Shown: positions 7,292-13,703, counted from the first letter of the stretch. The stretch: DNA of 13,840 nucleotides from JBBSDV01 sp038240335 (GCA_038240335.1 JBBSDV010000081.1:1-13840); one strand, 5' to 3'. Program-made: numbers and translations. Notes: generated from the letters alone by a model not told the origin.

Positions 7292-7319
7292 TTGACAAAA
7301 TTGCGGGGGGGGGCAGAAT
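7292..7319 (+). promoter_or_regulatory. Sigma70-type promoter with a nine-G spacer tract
   Basis: A perfect -35 TTGACA (7292-7297) is followed after 16 nt by CAGAAT (7314-7319), a four-of-six match to TATAAT. The spacer contains nine consecutive G (7305-7313). Transcription would start near 7326, about 20 nt before ATG 7348. A 16-nt spacer is one short of the optimum, so a gain or loss of one G should change promoter strength. Confidence 0.65.
7305..7313 (+). repeat. Homopolymeric G(9) tract
   Basis: This run of nine G lies between the -35 and -10 boxes. Such tracts slip during replication in known phase-variable promoters (for example Neisseria porA). Slippage here is inferred, not shown. 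Confidence 0.85.
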
Positions 7320-7347
7320 ACGCTTCAGTACTTCCATCTCGACGAAC

Positions 7348-8037
7348 ATGCGACGCACTGGCTTTCTTATAGCTCTCGTCACGCTTGCGCTCTTCGCTAT
7401 GGCCGCGGACTATCAGTGCAAGGAGGCACCCGGAACAGGAGCGTGTATTAACCTCAAAACCGGCAACGGAAGCGATTTCCAGTGTGGCGGCGGTGGCGGC
7501 GGTGGCGGTGGTGGTCTCCCCACCCCGGACCCATACGCCTCGATCAGATCACTGCCGCCTCAGGGCGCATCTCCTAACGAGCTCGGGGCGTACCTGAAGT
7601 GCGCAGGCGGGACACCGGGCGCCTGCGTTCCCTACTTCTTCGCCCACAAAGGATTCGTCCTTCATCGAGGACAGATTTTAGACGCCAGCATCTTTCACGA
7701 CAGGATTCTGGACACGTATCAATGGGTGTCGATACAAAGCGGGTACGCCGCTCCGTGGTCATGGGTGCTTTCTGAACAAGACCAGATCTATTCCTGGGGA
7801 AATCATGTTCTCAACATTCCAAACCAAGGTTGCCAGCAACCGGGCGGTTGCATATCGTGTCTGGATCAGCCCGACTGCCCGAGCATACATGACGTCTACA
7901 TGATCGGCGATACGCCAGCAGATGTGGACGCGGCACCGGCAAACGGATATTTCCACGTGTTCGCAGGCGGTTTTCCAGACCAGGTCAACAATGTGTCGAA
8001 TTTCGATACGAGTTGGCACCACAGGATCATTCAATAG
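7348..8037 (+). CDS. Exported Cys-rich protein with polyglycine linker, function unknown
   Basis: A 229-residue protein with a classical signal peptide (Arg-Arg, then a hydrophobic core to about residue 18, and AMAAD as a likely cleavage region). A short Cys-containing head (C24, C33, C46) joins by ten consecutive glycines (47-56) to a Pro-rich stretch and a larger domain. That domain has a C85/C93 pair, an aromatic-rich part (about 95-155: YFFAH, YQWVSIQ, WSWV, YSWG) and a C162-C168-C171-C177 cluster. Nine cysteines in total is high for this window and suggests oxidative folding or metal binding outside the cytoplasm. No known family is recognised. Codon use is less GC-biased than in the flanking sugar genes. 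It is first of three overlapping genes; its stop codon lies within the ribosome site of the next gene. It has no good ribosome site of its own. Confidence 0.8.
   Translation: MRRTGFLIALVTLALFAMAADYQCKEAPGTGACINLKTGNGSDFQCGGGGGGGGGGLPTPDPYASIRSLPPQGASPNELGAYLKCAGGTPGACVPYFFAHKGFVLHRGQILDASIFHDRILDTYQWVSIQSGYAAPWSWVLSEQDQIYSWGNHVLNIPNQGCQQPGGCISCLDQPDCPSIHDVYMIGDTPADVDAAPANGYFHVFAGGFPDQVNNVSNFDTSWHHRIIQ
7486..7515 (+). repeat. GGC/GGT codon run coding for Gly10
   Basis: Ten successive glycine codons, only GGC and GGT, form an imperfect trinucleotide repeat. Length changes by slippage would keep the frame and alter only linker length. Confidence 0.85.
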
Positions 8038-8040
8038 GAG
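8036..8040 (+). promoter_or_regulatory. Shine-Dalgarno overlapping the upstream stop codon
   Basis: AGGAG begins inside the TAG stop of the exported-protein gene and lies five bases before ATG 8046. It fixes that start in preference to an in-frame ATG at 8013 and implies translational coupling. Confidence 0.75.
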
Positions 8041-8045
8041 CTGCC

Positions 8046-8810
8046 ATGAGAATCCGATGGCCGGGACTCGTAATTCTGGTAGTTGTGGCGACGGGAGTTG
8101 TCGGCGTCCTCGGCGTCCGCTTCGCCGGCAGCCAGGATCAACAAGACTACGCTGTTCGCGTTAATGGAAAGCTCTTCACGGCGACTGATGTCGCCCGGGT
8201 ACAGGAAGCGAACCGTCGCGTTGCGACTGCCGCTGCCAGCCAGACGAACAGGGATCCCGCATCGACCGTTGAACCAGTTGACGGTTCATCGTCACCGAGG
8301 ACTAACTCCGACCAATCCGTTGTGGCCGAACAACTGGTCGAGGATGAGCTATTCGCTGAAGAGGCAAAGCGACGTGGACTTACGTGCTCTGATCCGGAGG
8401 CCGCATCCAATCTACGGGATCAAGTCAACATCGGCGGTGATGCGGCCATCCTCGCCGTCGTGGCATCTGGACTCGCTCCGGCTGGCTATCTCGACACGCC
8501 CGCGGCCCAGCGCTCGCCATCGGCAGATGCGTTGATCGCCGGATATCTAGCGGATAAGCAAGTGCTTGCAGAGGCAAAGCACCAGTGCGAGGTCTCGAAG
8601 CTCTATTCGGTCCTTGGCGCAAGAGATGCCAACGGCGGCCTGAACAACGACGTCCGGAACAAAGCGATCGCCGACCTCAAGGCCGAGCTCATCGCCAAGG
8701 CATCGATCGATCGCAAGCCCGGATACTTTGCGACCGTACTGGCCGGTGGATCGCCGACGGCACGCACGATAGACAGCGCGACGGCCACCGCAATACCGCC
8801 TCCTCGATGA
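8046..8810 (+). CDS. Membrane-anchored protein with SurA-like N-terminal domain, no PPIase domain
   Basis: A 254-residue protein with one N-terminal hydrophobic helix (about 8-27) that would anchor it facing outwards. Next, VRVNGKLFTATDVARVQE (37-54) and VVAEQLVEDELFAEEAKRRGLTCSDPE (92-118) match the layout of the SurA N-terminal chaperone domain found in parvulin-type foldases (PrsA/SurA). The parvulin catalytic domain is missing, and the linker (60-91) is Ser/Thr/Pro-rich. The rest is helical (LIAGYLADKQVLAEAKHQ, then KAIADLKAELIAKASID), followed by a short disordered tail. It may hold or fold the exported protein coded just upstream; this is inferred from domain and context. The end overlaps the lipoprotein gene as ATGA. 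A 42-nt piece near its 3' end (8685-8726) is duplicated downstream. Confidence 0.8.
   Translation: MRIRWPGLVILVVVATGVVGVLGVRFAGSQDQQDYAVRVNGKLFTATDVARVQEANRRVATAAASQTNRDPASTVEPVDGSSSPRTNSDQSVVAEQLVEDELFAEEAKRRGLTCSDPEAASNLRDQVNIGGDAAILAVVASGLAPAGYLDTPAAQRSPSADALIAGYLADKQVLAEAKHQCEVSKLYSVLGARDANGGLNNDVRNKAIADLKAELIAKASIDRKPGYFATVLAGGSPTARTIDSATATAIPPPR
8685..8726 (+). repeat. Copy 1 of a 42-nt duplicated coding segment
   Basis: This segment codes for ELIAKASIDRKPGY in the SurA-like gene. It matches 9480-9521 at 39 of 42 bases, with the same reading frame relative to the codons. Confidence 0.85.
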
Positions 8811-9313
8811 AGCCGTCGTTCCGCGCCCTTGTACTGCTCCTATCGGCTCTTTGCTTCGCGAGCGTCGGCTGCAAAGGGAATGCGCCGACTATCCATGCCG
8901 ACGGCGGCTTTACGTGCCCGAATCCGCCGCTCCCAACTGAGGGCGTGCGTGCCTGCGAGCAGAGTCATGCGATTGAGAACCAAGTGTCGTTTCGCTTTGC
9001 GAAAAATGGCGGAGCGTTCACCGGCGAAGGCGCCTTTGACGGTGCACTTGATCCCGATACGTCAGCACCTGATCCGTCCAATTGCGCGATGCGTACGCGT
9101 GCGGTAGCCCATTTCAGTGGAAAATTTGACCCGAAAGCGCCGGAGCTTACAGGCACGATGACGGTGCAGTTCACACCGATTGAGAACGGCTGCCCGATAC
9201 TGCTTCAGCCGTCCAACAGCGAGCGACCATTCTCCGCCACGTTCGACGGCGCGACCCTGCGTGGCAAGTCAGGGATCATCTTTTTCGAAGCAACAGTCGC
9301 GCCCGCCGGTTAG
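8807..9313 (+). CDS. Lipoprotein of unknown function
   Basis: A 168-residue protein with a lipoprotein signal peptide: Lys2, hydrophobic core 6-19, and lipobox-like SVGC with the lipidated Cys at 22. The mature part is Thr/Gly/Phe-rich with alternating strands (VSFRFAKNGGAFTGEGAFDG, AHFSGKFD, LTGTMTVQFTP, PFSATFDGATLRG), suggesting a small beta-barrel or beta-sandwich. Four further cysteines (37, 50, 93, 129) could form two disulfides. ATG 8807 overlaps the preceding stop as ATGA, so translation is likely coupled; the frame is open upstream only as a shadow of the preceding gene. No family is recognised. It is probably an outer-surface partner of the two genes before it. Confidence 0.8.
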   Translation: MKPSFRALVLLLSALCFASVGCKGNAPTIHADGGFTCPNPPLPTEGVRACEQSHAIENQVSFRFAKNGGAFTGEGAFDGALDPDTSAPDPSNCAMRTRAVAHFSGKFDPKAPELTGTMTVQFTPIENGCPILLQPSNSERPFSATFDGATLRGKSGIIFFEATVAPAG

Positions 9314-9370
9314 CGTCAAGATCCACGTCCTATACCGCCTCGGGCAATTCCGTCCGCGAGGAACCACTGA

Positions 9371-9524
9371 ATGAACGCGCGGCCAATGCTTCCGCTGCTA
9401 CCAGCCGTAGTGTTCTCTGCCGCCAGTTGTGGTGGTTCGGCAACCAAGTAGGACTACCGAGCGCGTGAACGACAAGTGGGAGCTCATCGCCAACGCATCA
9501 ATCGATCGCCAGCCCGGATACTAA
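9371..9524 (+). pseudogene. Remnant of a lipoprotein gene related to the SurA-like gene
   Basis: Two pieces lie here in different frames. At 9371-9451 a 26-codon frame begins with a lipoprotein signal peptide (MNARPMLPLLPAVVFSAASC, lipobox SAASC) and stops a few residues after the Cys. At 9465-9524 (stop TAA 9522-9524), another frame ends in ELIANASIDRQPGY, nearly identical to residues 214-227 of the SurA-like protein. The simplest reading is a former lipoprotein-anchored paralogue of that protein which lost its middle by an out-of-frame deletion, leaving signal peptide and C-terminus. Alternatively the first piece is a very short real lipoprotein gene and only the second is a relic. Confidence 0.6.
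9480..9521 (+). repeat. Copy 2 of the 42-nt duplicated coding segment
   Basis: This copy differs from 8685-8726 at only three bases, two of them changing the residue (Lys to Asn, Lys to Gln). It is followed directly by a TAA stop where the first copy continues with Phe. Confidence 0.85.
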
Positions 9525-9547
9525 GATTTTCGGACGCCGCGTTGCAC

Positions 9548-10579
9548 CTACCCCACGTACGGCGTCGCACCCGCGAGCCGCTCGCCGTACATCCGCTCGT
9601 AGTACGCCCGGAAGTCTCCTGACTTGATCGGCTGCCACCAACCGCGGTGGTCCGCGTACCAGCGCACCGTCCGCTCCATCGTCGCGTCGAAGTCGAGCGT
9701 CGGCGCCCAGCCCAGCGCCCGCAGCTTGCTCCAGTCCATGTAGTAGCAGTCGTCGTGCCCCGCGCGATCCTCGACGAACTGAATCAGATCGTACGGCTTG
9801 TCGAGCAGGTCGAGCACCGCGCGCGCGACGTCGATGTTCGGGCGGTGGTTGCCCGCCTGGATGTTGTACGCCTCTCCCGCCTCGCCGCGCTCGAGCAACA
9901 GCAGCAGCGCGCGCACGTTATCCTCGACGTACAGCCGGTCGCGCACTTGCAGCCCCGCGCCGTACACGGGTAGCGGCAGCCCCTCGAGCGCGTTCGTGAC
10001 GAAGAGCGGCACTGCCTTCTCCGGGTACTGGTACGGGCCGACGTTGTTCGCAGGCCGCGCGACGACCACCTGCAGCCCGTACGTCTCGGCGAAGGCGTGG
10101 CACATCATGTCGCCCGCCGCTTTGCTCACCGCATACGGACTGCGCGGCCGGAAGGCGTCGCTCTCGAGGCGCGCCGTCTCTTCCGTCGCCGGCCCGTACA
10201 CCTCGTCCGTCGAGATGTGAACCATCCGCTCGACGCCGAGATCGCGCGCCGCCGACAACACGTTATACGCGCCCCGAAGATTCGTCTCCATGAAGTCGCC
10301 CGCGTCGTCGATCGAGCGGTCGACGTGCGTCTCGGCCGCAAAGTTGACGACCGCGTCGCAGTCGCCCATCGCCGCCGCCACCGCGGTCGCGTCGACGACG
10401 CTGCCTCGCACGAAGCTATAGCGCGGATCATCGGCGACGTCTCGCAGGTTCTCGAGATTGCCGGCGTACGTCAGTGCGTCGAAGTTCGTGATCGCAAGAT
10501 CCGGTCGTTCTCGCAGCACATATCGGATGAAGTTGCTGCCGATGAACCCGGCCCCGCCGGCGACGAGGATGCGTCGCAT
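9548..10579 (-). CDS. rmlB: dTDP-glucose 4,6-dehydratase
   Basis: A 343-residue extended SDR enzyme that converts dTDP-glucose to dTDP-4-keto-6-deoxyglucose with bound NAD. Visible: Rossmann GGAGFIG at 8-14; FDALTYAGNLENL at 33-45; AAETHVDRSI at 81-90; catalytic TDE at 124-126 in STDEVYG; YAVSK (Y149, K153); NNVGPYQYPEK at 178-188 (canonical NNYGPYQFPEK); and AGHDDCYYMD at 273-282, equivalent to PGHDRRYAID. Length is normal. ATG 10579 is chosen because it starts two residues before the Rossmann strand and overlaps the rmlA stop as TGATG; the open frame upstream lies over rmlA. The variant residues leave open a related dehydratase for another deoxysugar. rmlC and rmlD are not in the window. 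Confidence 0.9.
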   Translation of the reverse strand: MRRILVAGGAGFIGSNFIRYVLRERPDLAITNFDALTYAGNLENLRDVADDPRYSFVRGSVVDATAVAAAMGDCDAVVNFAAETHVDRSIDDAGDFMETNLRGAYNVLSAARDLGVERMVHISTDEVYGPATEETARLESDAFRPRSPYAVSKAAGDMMCHAFAETYGLQVVVARPANNVGPYQYPEKAVPLFVTNALEGLPLPVYGAGLQVRDRLYVEDNVRALLLLLERGEAGEAYNIQAGNHRPNIDVARAVLDLLDKPYDLIQFVEDRAGHDDCYYMDWSKLRALGWAPTLDFDATMERTVRWYADHRGWWQPIKSGDFRAYYERMYGERLAGATPYVG

Positions 10580-11658
10580 CAGGGCACGCGCACGCTGCTG
10601 AAGTCCCCGAGAATCAGCTGGTAGCCGCGGGGCTTGCGGTCGTCGCCCATCAACTCGACGTTGCGGCCGATCAAGCTCTGCTCGATGCGATGCCCGAGCC
10701 GCCGGATCGTTGTTCCCTCGAGTACCACGCTTCCGGCGATCTCGCTCTCCGTCACCGTGCAATCGCGGTCGATCGACGTAAACGGGCCGACGTACGCGTT
10801 CTCGATCCGCGTCCGCTCGCCGATGATCGCCGGCCCGCTGATCACGCTGTTGATTACCTCGCACCCCGGTTGCAGCACGACGCGCCCATGCAGCCGCGAT
10901 GCGTCGTCGACGCTGCCGCCGCTTCGGTCATCCGCCAGCGACTCCAGCACGATGCGGTTCGCCGCGAGCAGGTCGTCGTGCTTCCCCGTATCGATCCACT
11001 CGCCATCGACGACCTCGGCGCGTACATTCCCGCCGTGATCAAGCAGCCACTGGATCGTGTCAGTGATCTCGAGCTCGCCCCGTTCCGATGGCTTGATGCT
11101 GGCAATTGCCTCGAACACGCGGCTCGTGAACATGTAAATACCGATGACGACGAGATCGCTCGGCGGTAGCTGCGGTTTTTCGATCACGCGCACGAGCCGC
11201 TCGCCGTCGAACTCGGCCACCCCGAATGACGTCGGATCCGGCACATGCTTCAGCAGAATCGCCGCGTCGCCGCCCCCGGACGCAAACGACTGAACGAACG
11301 GCACGATCCCCTTCGTCAGGAAGTTATCCCCGAGATAAACGACGAACGGCGCGTCCCCCATCGCGTCGCGCGAGATCGCGATCGCCTGTGCGATCCCTCC
11401 CGGCTCCAGCTGCTCGATGTACGTCAGCTCCGCGCCGAACCGCGTGCCGTCGCCGGCCTCGCGCCGCACCTGGTCGCCGGTCTCCGGCGTGATGATGATC
11501 GAGATGTCGTGGATGCCGGCGTCGACGAGCTGCTCGATCGCGTAGAACACGATCGGTTTGTTGGCGATCGGCACGAGTTGTTTGGCGCCCGTGTACGTCA
11601 GCGGCCGCAGCCGGCTGCCCTTGCCGCCGCACAACACCAGGCCCTTCATCGTTCCCAT
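10579..11658 (-). CDS. rmlA: Glucose-1-phosphate thymidylyltransferase, long form
   Basis: A 359-residue nucleotidyltransferase that makes dTDP-glucose from dTTP and glucose-1-phosphate. The N-terminal catalytic domain has LCGGKGSRLRPLT (9-21) and KQLVPIANKP (26-35), the dTTP/Mg signature, plus LGDN (109-112), GVAEFD (146-151), EKP (160-162) and DTG (223-225). From about 255 to the end there are hexapeptide-type strands (VVLQPG, VISGPAIIG, AYVGPF, VVLEG) of a left-handed beta-helix, so this is the long RmlA/StrD-like form. The closest subfamily could instead act on other deoxysugar routes. ATG 11658 is used; ATG 11649 is equally possible and has GGGA upstream. It is first of a two-gene operon with rmlB and is divergent from the SDR gene. 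Confidence 0.9.
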   Translation of the reverse strand: MGTMKGLVLCGGKGSRLRPLTYTGAKQLVPIANKPIVFYAIEQLVDAGIHDISIIITPETGDQVRREAGDGTRFGAELTYIEQLEPGGIAQAIAISRDAMGDAPFVVYLGDNFLTKGIVPFVQSFASGGGDAAILLKHVPDPTSFGVAEFDGERLVRVIEKPQLPPSDLVVIGIYMFTSRVFEAIASIKPSERGELEITDTIQWLLDHGGNVRAEVVDGEWIDTGKHDDLLAANRIVLESLADDRSGGSVDDASRLHGRVVLQPGCEVINSVISGPAIIGERTRIENAYVGPFTSIDRDCTVTESEIAGSVVLEGTTIRRLGHRIEQSLIGRNVELMGDDRKPRGYQLILGDFSSVRVP

Positions 11659-11667
11659 AACCCCGCC

Positions 11668-11673
11668 AGTCTA
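11668..11673 (-). promoter_or_regulatory. Candidate -10 box of rmlAB
   Basis: TAGACT on the minus strand ends nine bases before ATG 11658, implying a leader of about two or three bases. No -35 is recognised. Confidence 0.35.
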
Positions 11674-11790
11674 TCACTCGCTACAACGCCGCCTGCCCGC
11701 CGCCGTGTCGGCCTTCGGCGCCACATCAGCCGGACGCGACTGGCGATTGACGCCCATCGCTGTCAAGATCGTGCGAACCACGGAAGCATC

Positions 11791-11796
11791 GGGAGG
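11791..11796 (+). promoter_or_regulatory. Shine-Dalgarno fixing the SDR start
   Basis: GGGAGG lies four bases before ATG 11801 and sets the start, although the frame remains open for about 240 bases upstream. Confidence 0.75.
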
Positions 11797-11800
11797 CGAG

Positions 11801-12568
11801 ATGGACGTACGCAGCAAGACGGCGATCGTGACCGGTTCGGCAGTTGGCGTCGGCCGCGCGGTCGCACTCGATCTCGCGCGCCGCGGCGCCAACATTGTCA
11901 TCAACTACTCGCGCTCGGAAGCCGAAGCGCAGGAGGCCGTCCGGCTGGTCGAGGCCACCGGCGCGAAGGCGCTGCTCGTCCGGGCCGACGTCGCCGATGA
12001 CGCCCAGGTCGTCGAAATGGTGCGACGCACCGTCGATGAGTTCGGCGGCCTTCACATCCTCGTCAACAACGCCGCCATGACCCATTTCGTCGGCTTCCCC
12101 GACCTCGACGGCATGAAGTCCGAGTACTGGGACGACATCTTCGCCGTCAACGTCAAGGGCGCATTCTTCTGCGCCCGCGCGGCTGCGAAGGCGATGCAAG
12201 CGAGCGGCGGCGGCGCCATCGTCAACATCGCATCCGTCGCCGGTGTCCGCGCGATCGGAAGTTCGATCGCCTACGCGGCATCGAAGGCGGCGCTGATCAA
12301 CATGACGGTCGCCCTCGCGCGCGTCCTCGGCCCCGCCATTCGCGTCAACGCTGTCGCCCCCGGCTTCATCGAGACACGCTGGCTCAAGAGCGGTCTTGGC
12401 GACCAGGTGTACGAGCTGGGCAAAGCCGCCGAGACGAAGCGCGCGCCCCTGAAAGCCGTCTGCACGCCCGAAAACGTCAGCCAGCTGGTCCTAAGCCTCA
12501 TAGAAGGCGCCGACCTCGTCACCGGCCAATGCGTAGTCATCGACGGCGGCGTCGGCATCTCCGGCTAG
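11801..12568 (+). CDS. Short-chain dehydrogenase/reductase (FabG-like)
   Basis: A 255-residue classical SDR, NAD(P)-dependent and cytoplasmic. Cofactor loop TGSAVGVG is at 11-18, NNAA at 89-92, and the catalytic set is S145, Y158 and K162 (YAASK), with the expected 13-residue Ser-Tyr spacing. NAVAPGFIET (183-192) and the C-terminal VTGQCVVIDGG (240-250) are typical. The basic NYSRSE after the second strand suggests NADP preference. It resembles 3-oxoacyl-ACP reductases, but many SDRs with this pattern act on other alcohols or sugars, so the substrate is open. It stands alone: divergent from rmlA across 142 bp and followed by a 247-bp gap. Confidence 0.9.
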   Translation: MDVRSKTAIVTGSAVGVGRAVALDLARRGANIVINYSRSEAEAQEAVRLVEATGAKALLVRADVADDAQVVEMVRRTVDEFGGLHILVNNAAMTHFVGFPDLDGMKSEYWDDIFAVNVKGAFFCARAAAKAMQASGGGAIVNIASVAGVRAIGSSIAYAASKAALINMTVALARVLGPAIRVNAVAPGFIETRWLKSGLGDQVYELGKAAETKRAPLKAVCTPENVSQLVLSLIEGADLVTGQCVVIDGGVGISG

Positions 12569-12815
12569 CTGCGACAGTCGGTTTAGTCGTTTGCCGGCTC
12601 CTGACGTCGACCTCGCGCCCTCGGGAAGATCCGGCATCAAAGGTCCAATCTCCAGCACCCACCTTCAGCAGCAAGTCGCCTACGAATCTCGCAACAAGTT
12701 CACCTTCGATACCGCTTCCATCCGCGACTTCGAATCTGCAACACTGAAATCGAGTCTGCCGCCGGTGCACACGCGCTGCGAATCCCGTTCAGCGCCATGG
12801 TAAGGGAGTCATTCC
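12569..12815 (+). other. Gene-poor interval
   Basis: I see no credible gene here. Frames on both strands (for example 12770-12537 on the minus strand) lack motifs and run into the SDR gene. The base composition is more mixed than in neighbouring genes, as expected of noncoding DNA. A ribosome site for the next gene (GGGAG at 12804-12808) closes the interval. Confidence 0.4.
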
Positions 12816-13061
12816 ATGGAACGTTGGGAATACAAGGTCGTATATGTGGACTTCAGAGGCAGGATTTCGTCAGAAGGGGCGGAGTACATCCGACAGGGCG
12901 GTGAACACCGCACCGGGTTCGTCCGCGGCTTCCTCGACAAACTCGGCGAGGATGGCTGGGAATTGACCGGCTTGCTCCCCCTGATGAGGCCGGAGAGTAG
13001 CTACTTCATGCTCAAGCGCGCAGCCACCAAGACGGCTGACGCCGGCGCAGCCGAAGGTTAG
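12816..13061 (+). CDS. DUF4177-like small protein
   Basis: An 81-residue soluble protein. It starts MERWEYKVVYVDF and contains LDKLGEDGWELTGL (40-53) followed by SSYFMLKR (61-68). This strand, then LxxLGxxGWEL, then strand ending in KR is the pattern of the DUF4177 family, which has no established function. The C-terminal 12 residues are a low-complexity Ala/Thr/Gly tail. GGGAG seven bases upstream supports the start. The gene appears monocistronic, with gaps on both sides. Confidence 0.8.
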   Translation: MERWEYKVVYVDFRGRISSEGAEYIRQGGEHRTGFVRGFLDKLGEDGWELTGLLPLMRPESSYFMLKRAATKTADAGAAEG

Positions 13062-13090
13062 CAAAGGAACGGCGCTGAGGAATCCGTAAC

Positions 13091-13104
13091 GCCGCCCCGG
13101 CGGC
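13091..13104 (+). terminator. GC-only hairpin after the DUF4177-like gene
   Basis: GCCGCCCCGGCGGC can fold with a five-base stem and a CCCG loop, 30 bp after the stop codon. There is no T tract, so termination is uncertain. Confidence 0.25.
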
Positions 13105-13325
13105 AGGCTCACCACCATCACCACCCATTCCGGCAACGAGATGCCGCATCACCCCGTGCGCCATAGGATTGTGATCTGGGCGGGGTTGTCGTTCGGATCG
13201 CCAGCGAAGAATCTCGCCCGAGACGCCACTGCCGTCTCTTGCGACGCTCATCACGCACCGCACGCGAGGCCGAGCGCAACCGCGTCGGCGACCAAAGCCC
13301 CATGTGCCGGCCCCGACGGTCTTGC
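13105..13325 (+). other. Apparent noncoding interval
   Basis: No frame here has a ribosome site, family motif or convincing length. The longer frames overlap the adjacent genes in the wrong phase. Confidence 0.35.
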
Positions 13326-13331
13326 TACCAT
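13326..13331 (+). promoter_or_regulatory. Candidate -10 box for a leaderless mRNA
   Basis: TACCAT, preceded by TGC, ends six bases before GTG 13338. This is the same geometry as before the ROK kinase at 1129-1141. No ribosome site is present. Confidence 0.4.
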
Positions 13332-13337
13332 GACCAC

Positions 13338-13643
13338 GTGGACACAGACCAACTCACCACGACCGACGACGACCGCGACGAAGACGATCTCGACCCCCAC
13401 GAGCCCGCGGACGCGCCGCCGCAGGTCTCGTCCTACATCGCGATCATTCGCATCGTCGCGGTGCTCGGCATGGGCCTTTGCCTCTCGTTCGGCCTGTTCG
13501 TCTCGCTCGTCGGGCTCCGCGGCATCATCATCGGCATACCCATCATGCTCCTGTCCATCCCCTGCTACTACGGCATGCAACTCGCCGAGCGCCTCGCGAA
13601 CCGCGAGCAGCGCAAGCGCGAGGCCGCCACGATCGATACCTAG
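13338..13643 (+). CDS. Small two-helix membrane protein, function unknown
   Basis: A 101-residue protein with an acidic N-terminus (about residues 1-28, rich in Asp/Glu/Thr), two hydrophobic helices (about 34-57 and 62-82) separated by a single Leu-Arg-Gly turn, and a basic C-terminal tail (ERLANREQRKRE). The hairpin with both ends charged suggests an inner-membrane protein with both termini in the cytoplasm. No family is recognised. GTG 13338 is preferred because a -10-like box sits six bases before it and the sequence upstream in frame is unlike protein. The ATG at 13330 is in another frame. Confidence 0.65.
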   Translation: MDTDQLTTTDDDRDEDDLDPHEPADAPPQVSSYIAIIRIVAVLGMGLCLSFGLFVSLVGLRGIIIGIPIMLLSIPCYYGMQLAERLANREQRKREAATIDT

Positions 13644-13691
13644 ACGCAGCATCCGTCGCCAACGCCGTTCGCCGCGCACACCCGCGCGTGG

Positions 13692-13697
13692 TAGAAC
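13692..13697 (+). promoter_or_regulatory. Weak -10-like box before the CoA-transferase gene
   Basis: TAGAAC ends six bases before ATG 13704. The last base departs from TAnnnT, so it is reported only because the spacing repeats that seen at 1129 and 13326. Confidence 0.2.
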
Positions 13698-13703
13698 GCC
13701 CGC

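Noticed and set aside
6230..7372. 380-codon plus-strand frame, Arg/His/Pro-rich
   Set aside because: It is the shadow of the GT2 gene on the minus strand, and it ends beyond the start of the exported-protein gene in a conflicting frame.
9338..9361. CCTCG and CGAGG inverted repeat after the lipoprotein gene
   Set aside because: A five-base stem with a loop of about 14 bases and no T tract is too weak to call a terminator.
11747..11752. TTGACG resembling a -35 box before the SDR gene
   Set aside because: No -10-like sequence lies at 15-19 nt downstream.
11245..12000. 251-codon plus-strand frame spanning the rmlA-SDR gap
   Set aside because: It overlaps rmlA antisense and the SDR gene out of frame, both of which have full motif sets.
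12537..12770. 77-codon minus-strand frame between the SDR and DUF4177-like genes
   Set aside because: It has no ribosome site or motif and ends in an Arg-rich shadow of the SDR gene's 3' end.
13062..13166. In-frame continuation after the TAG stop of the DUF4177-like gene, including five successive His codons (13110-13124)
   Set aside because: There is no readthrough signal and the continuation has no protein-like features. The His run is most simply chance in C-rich noncoding DNA.
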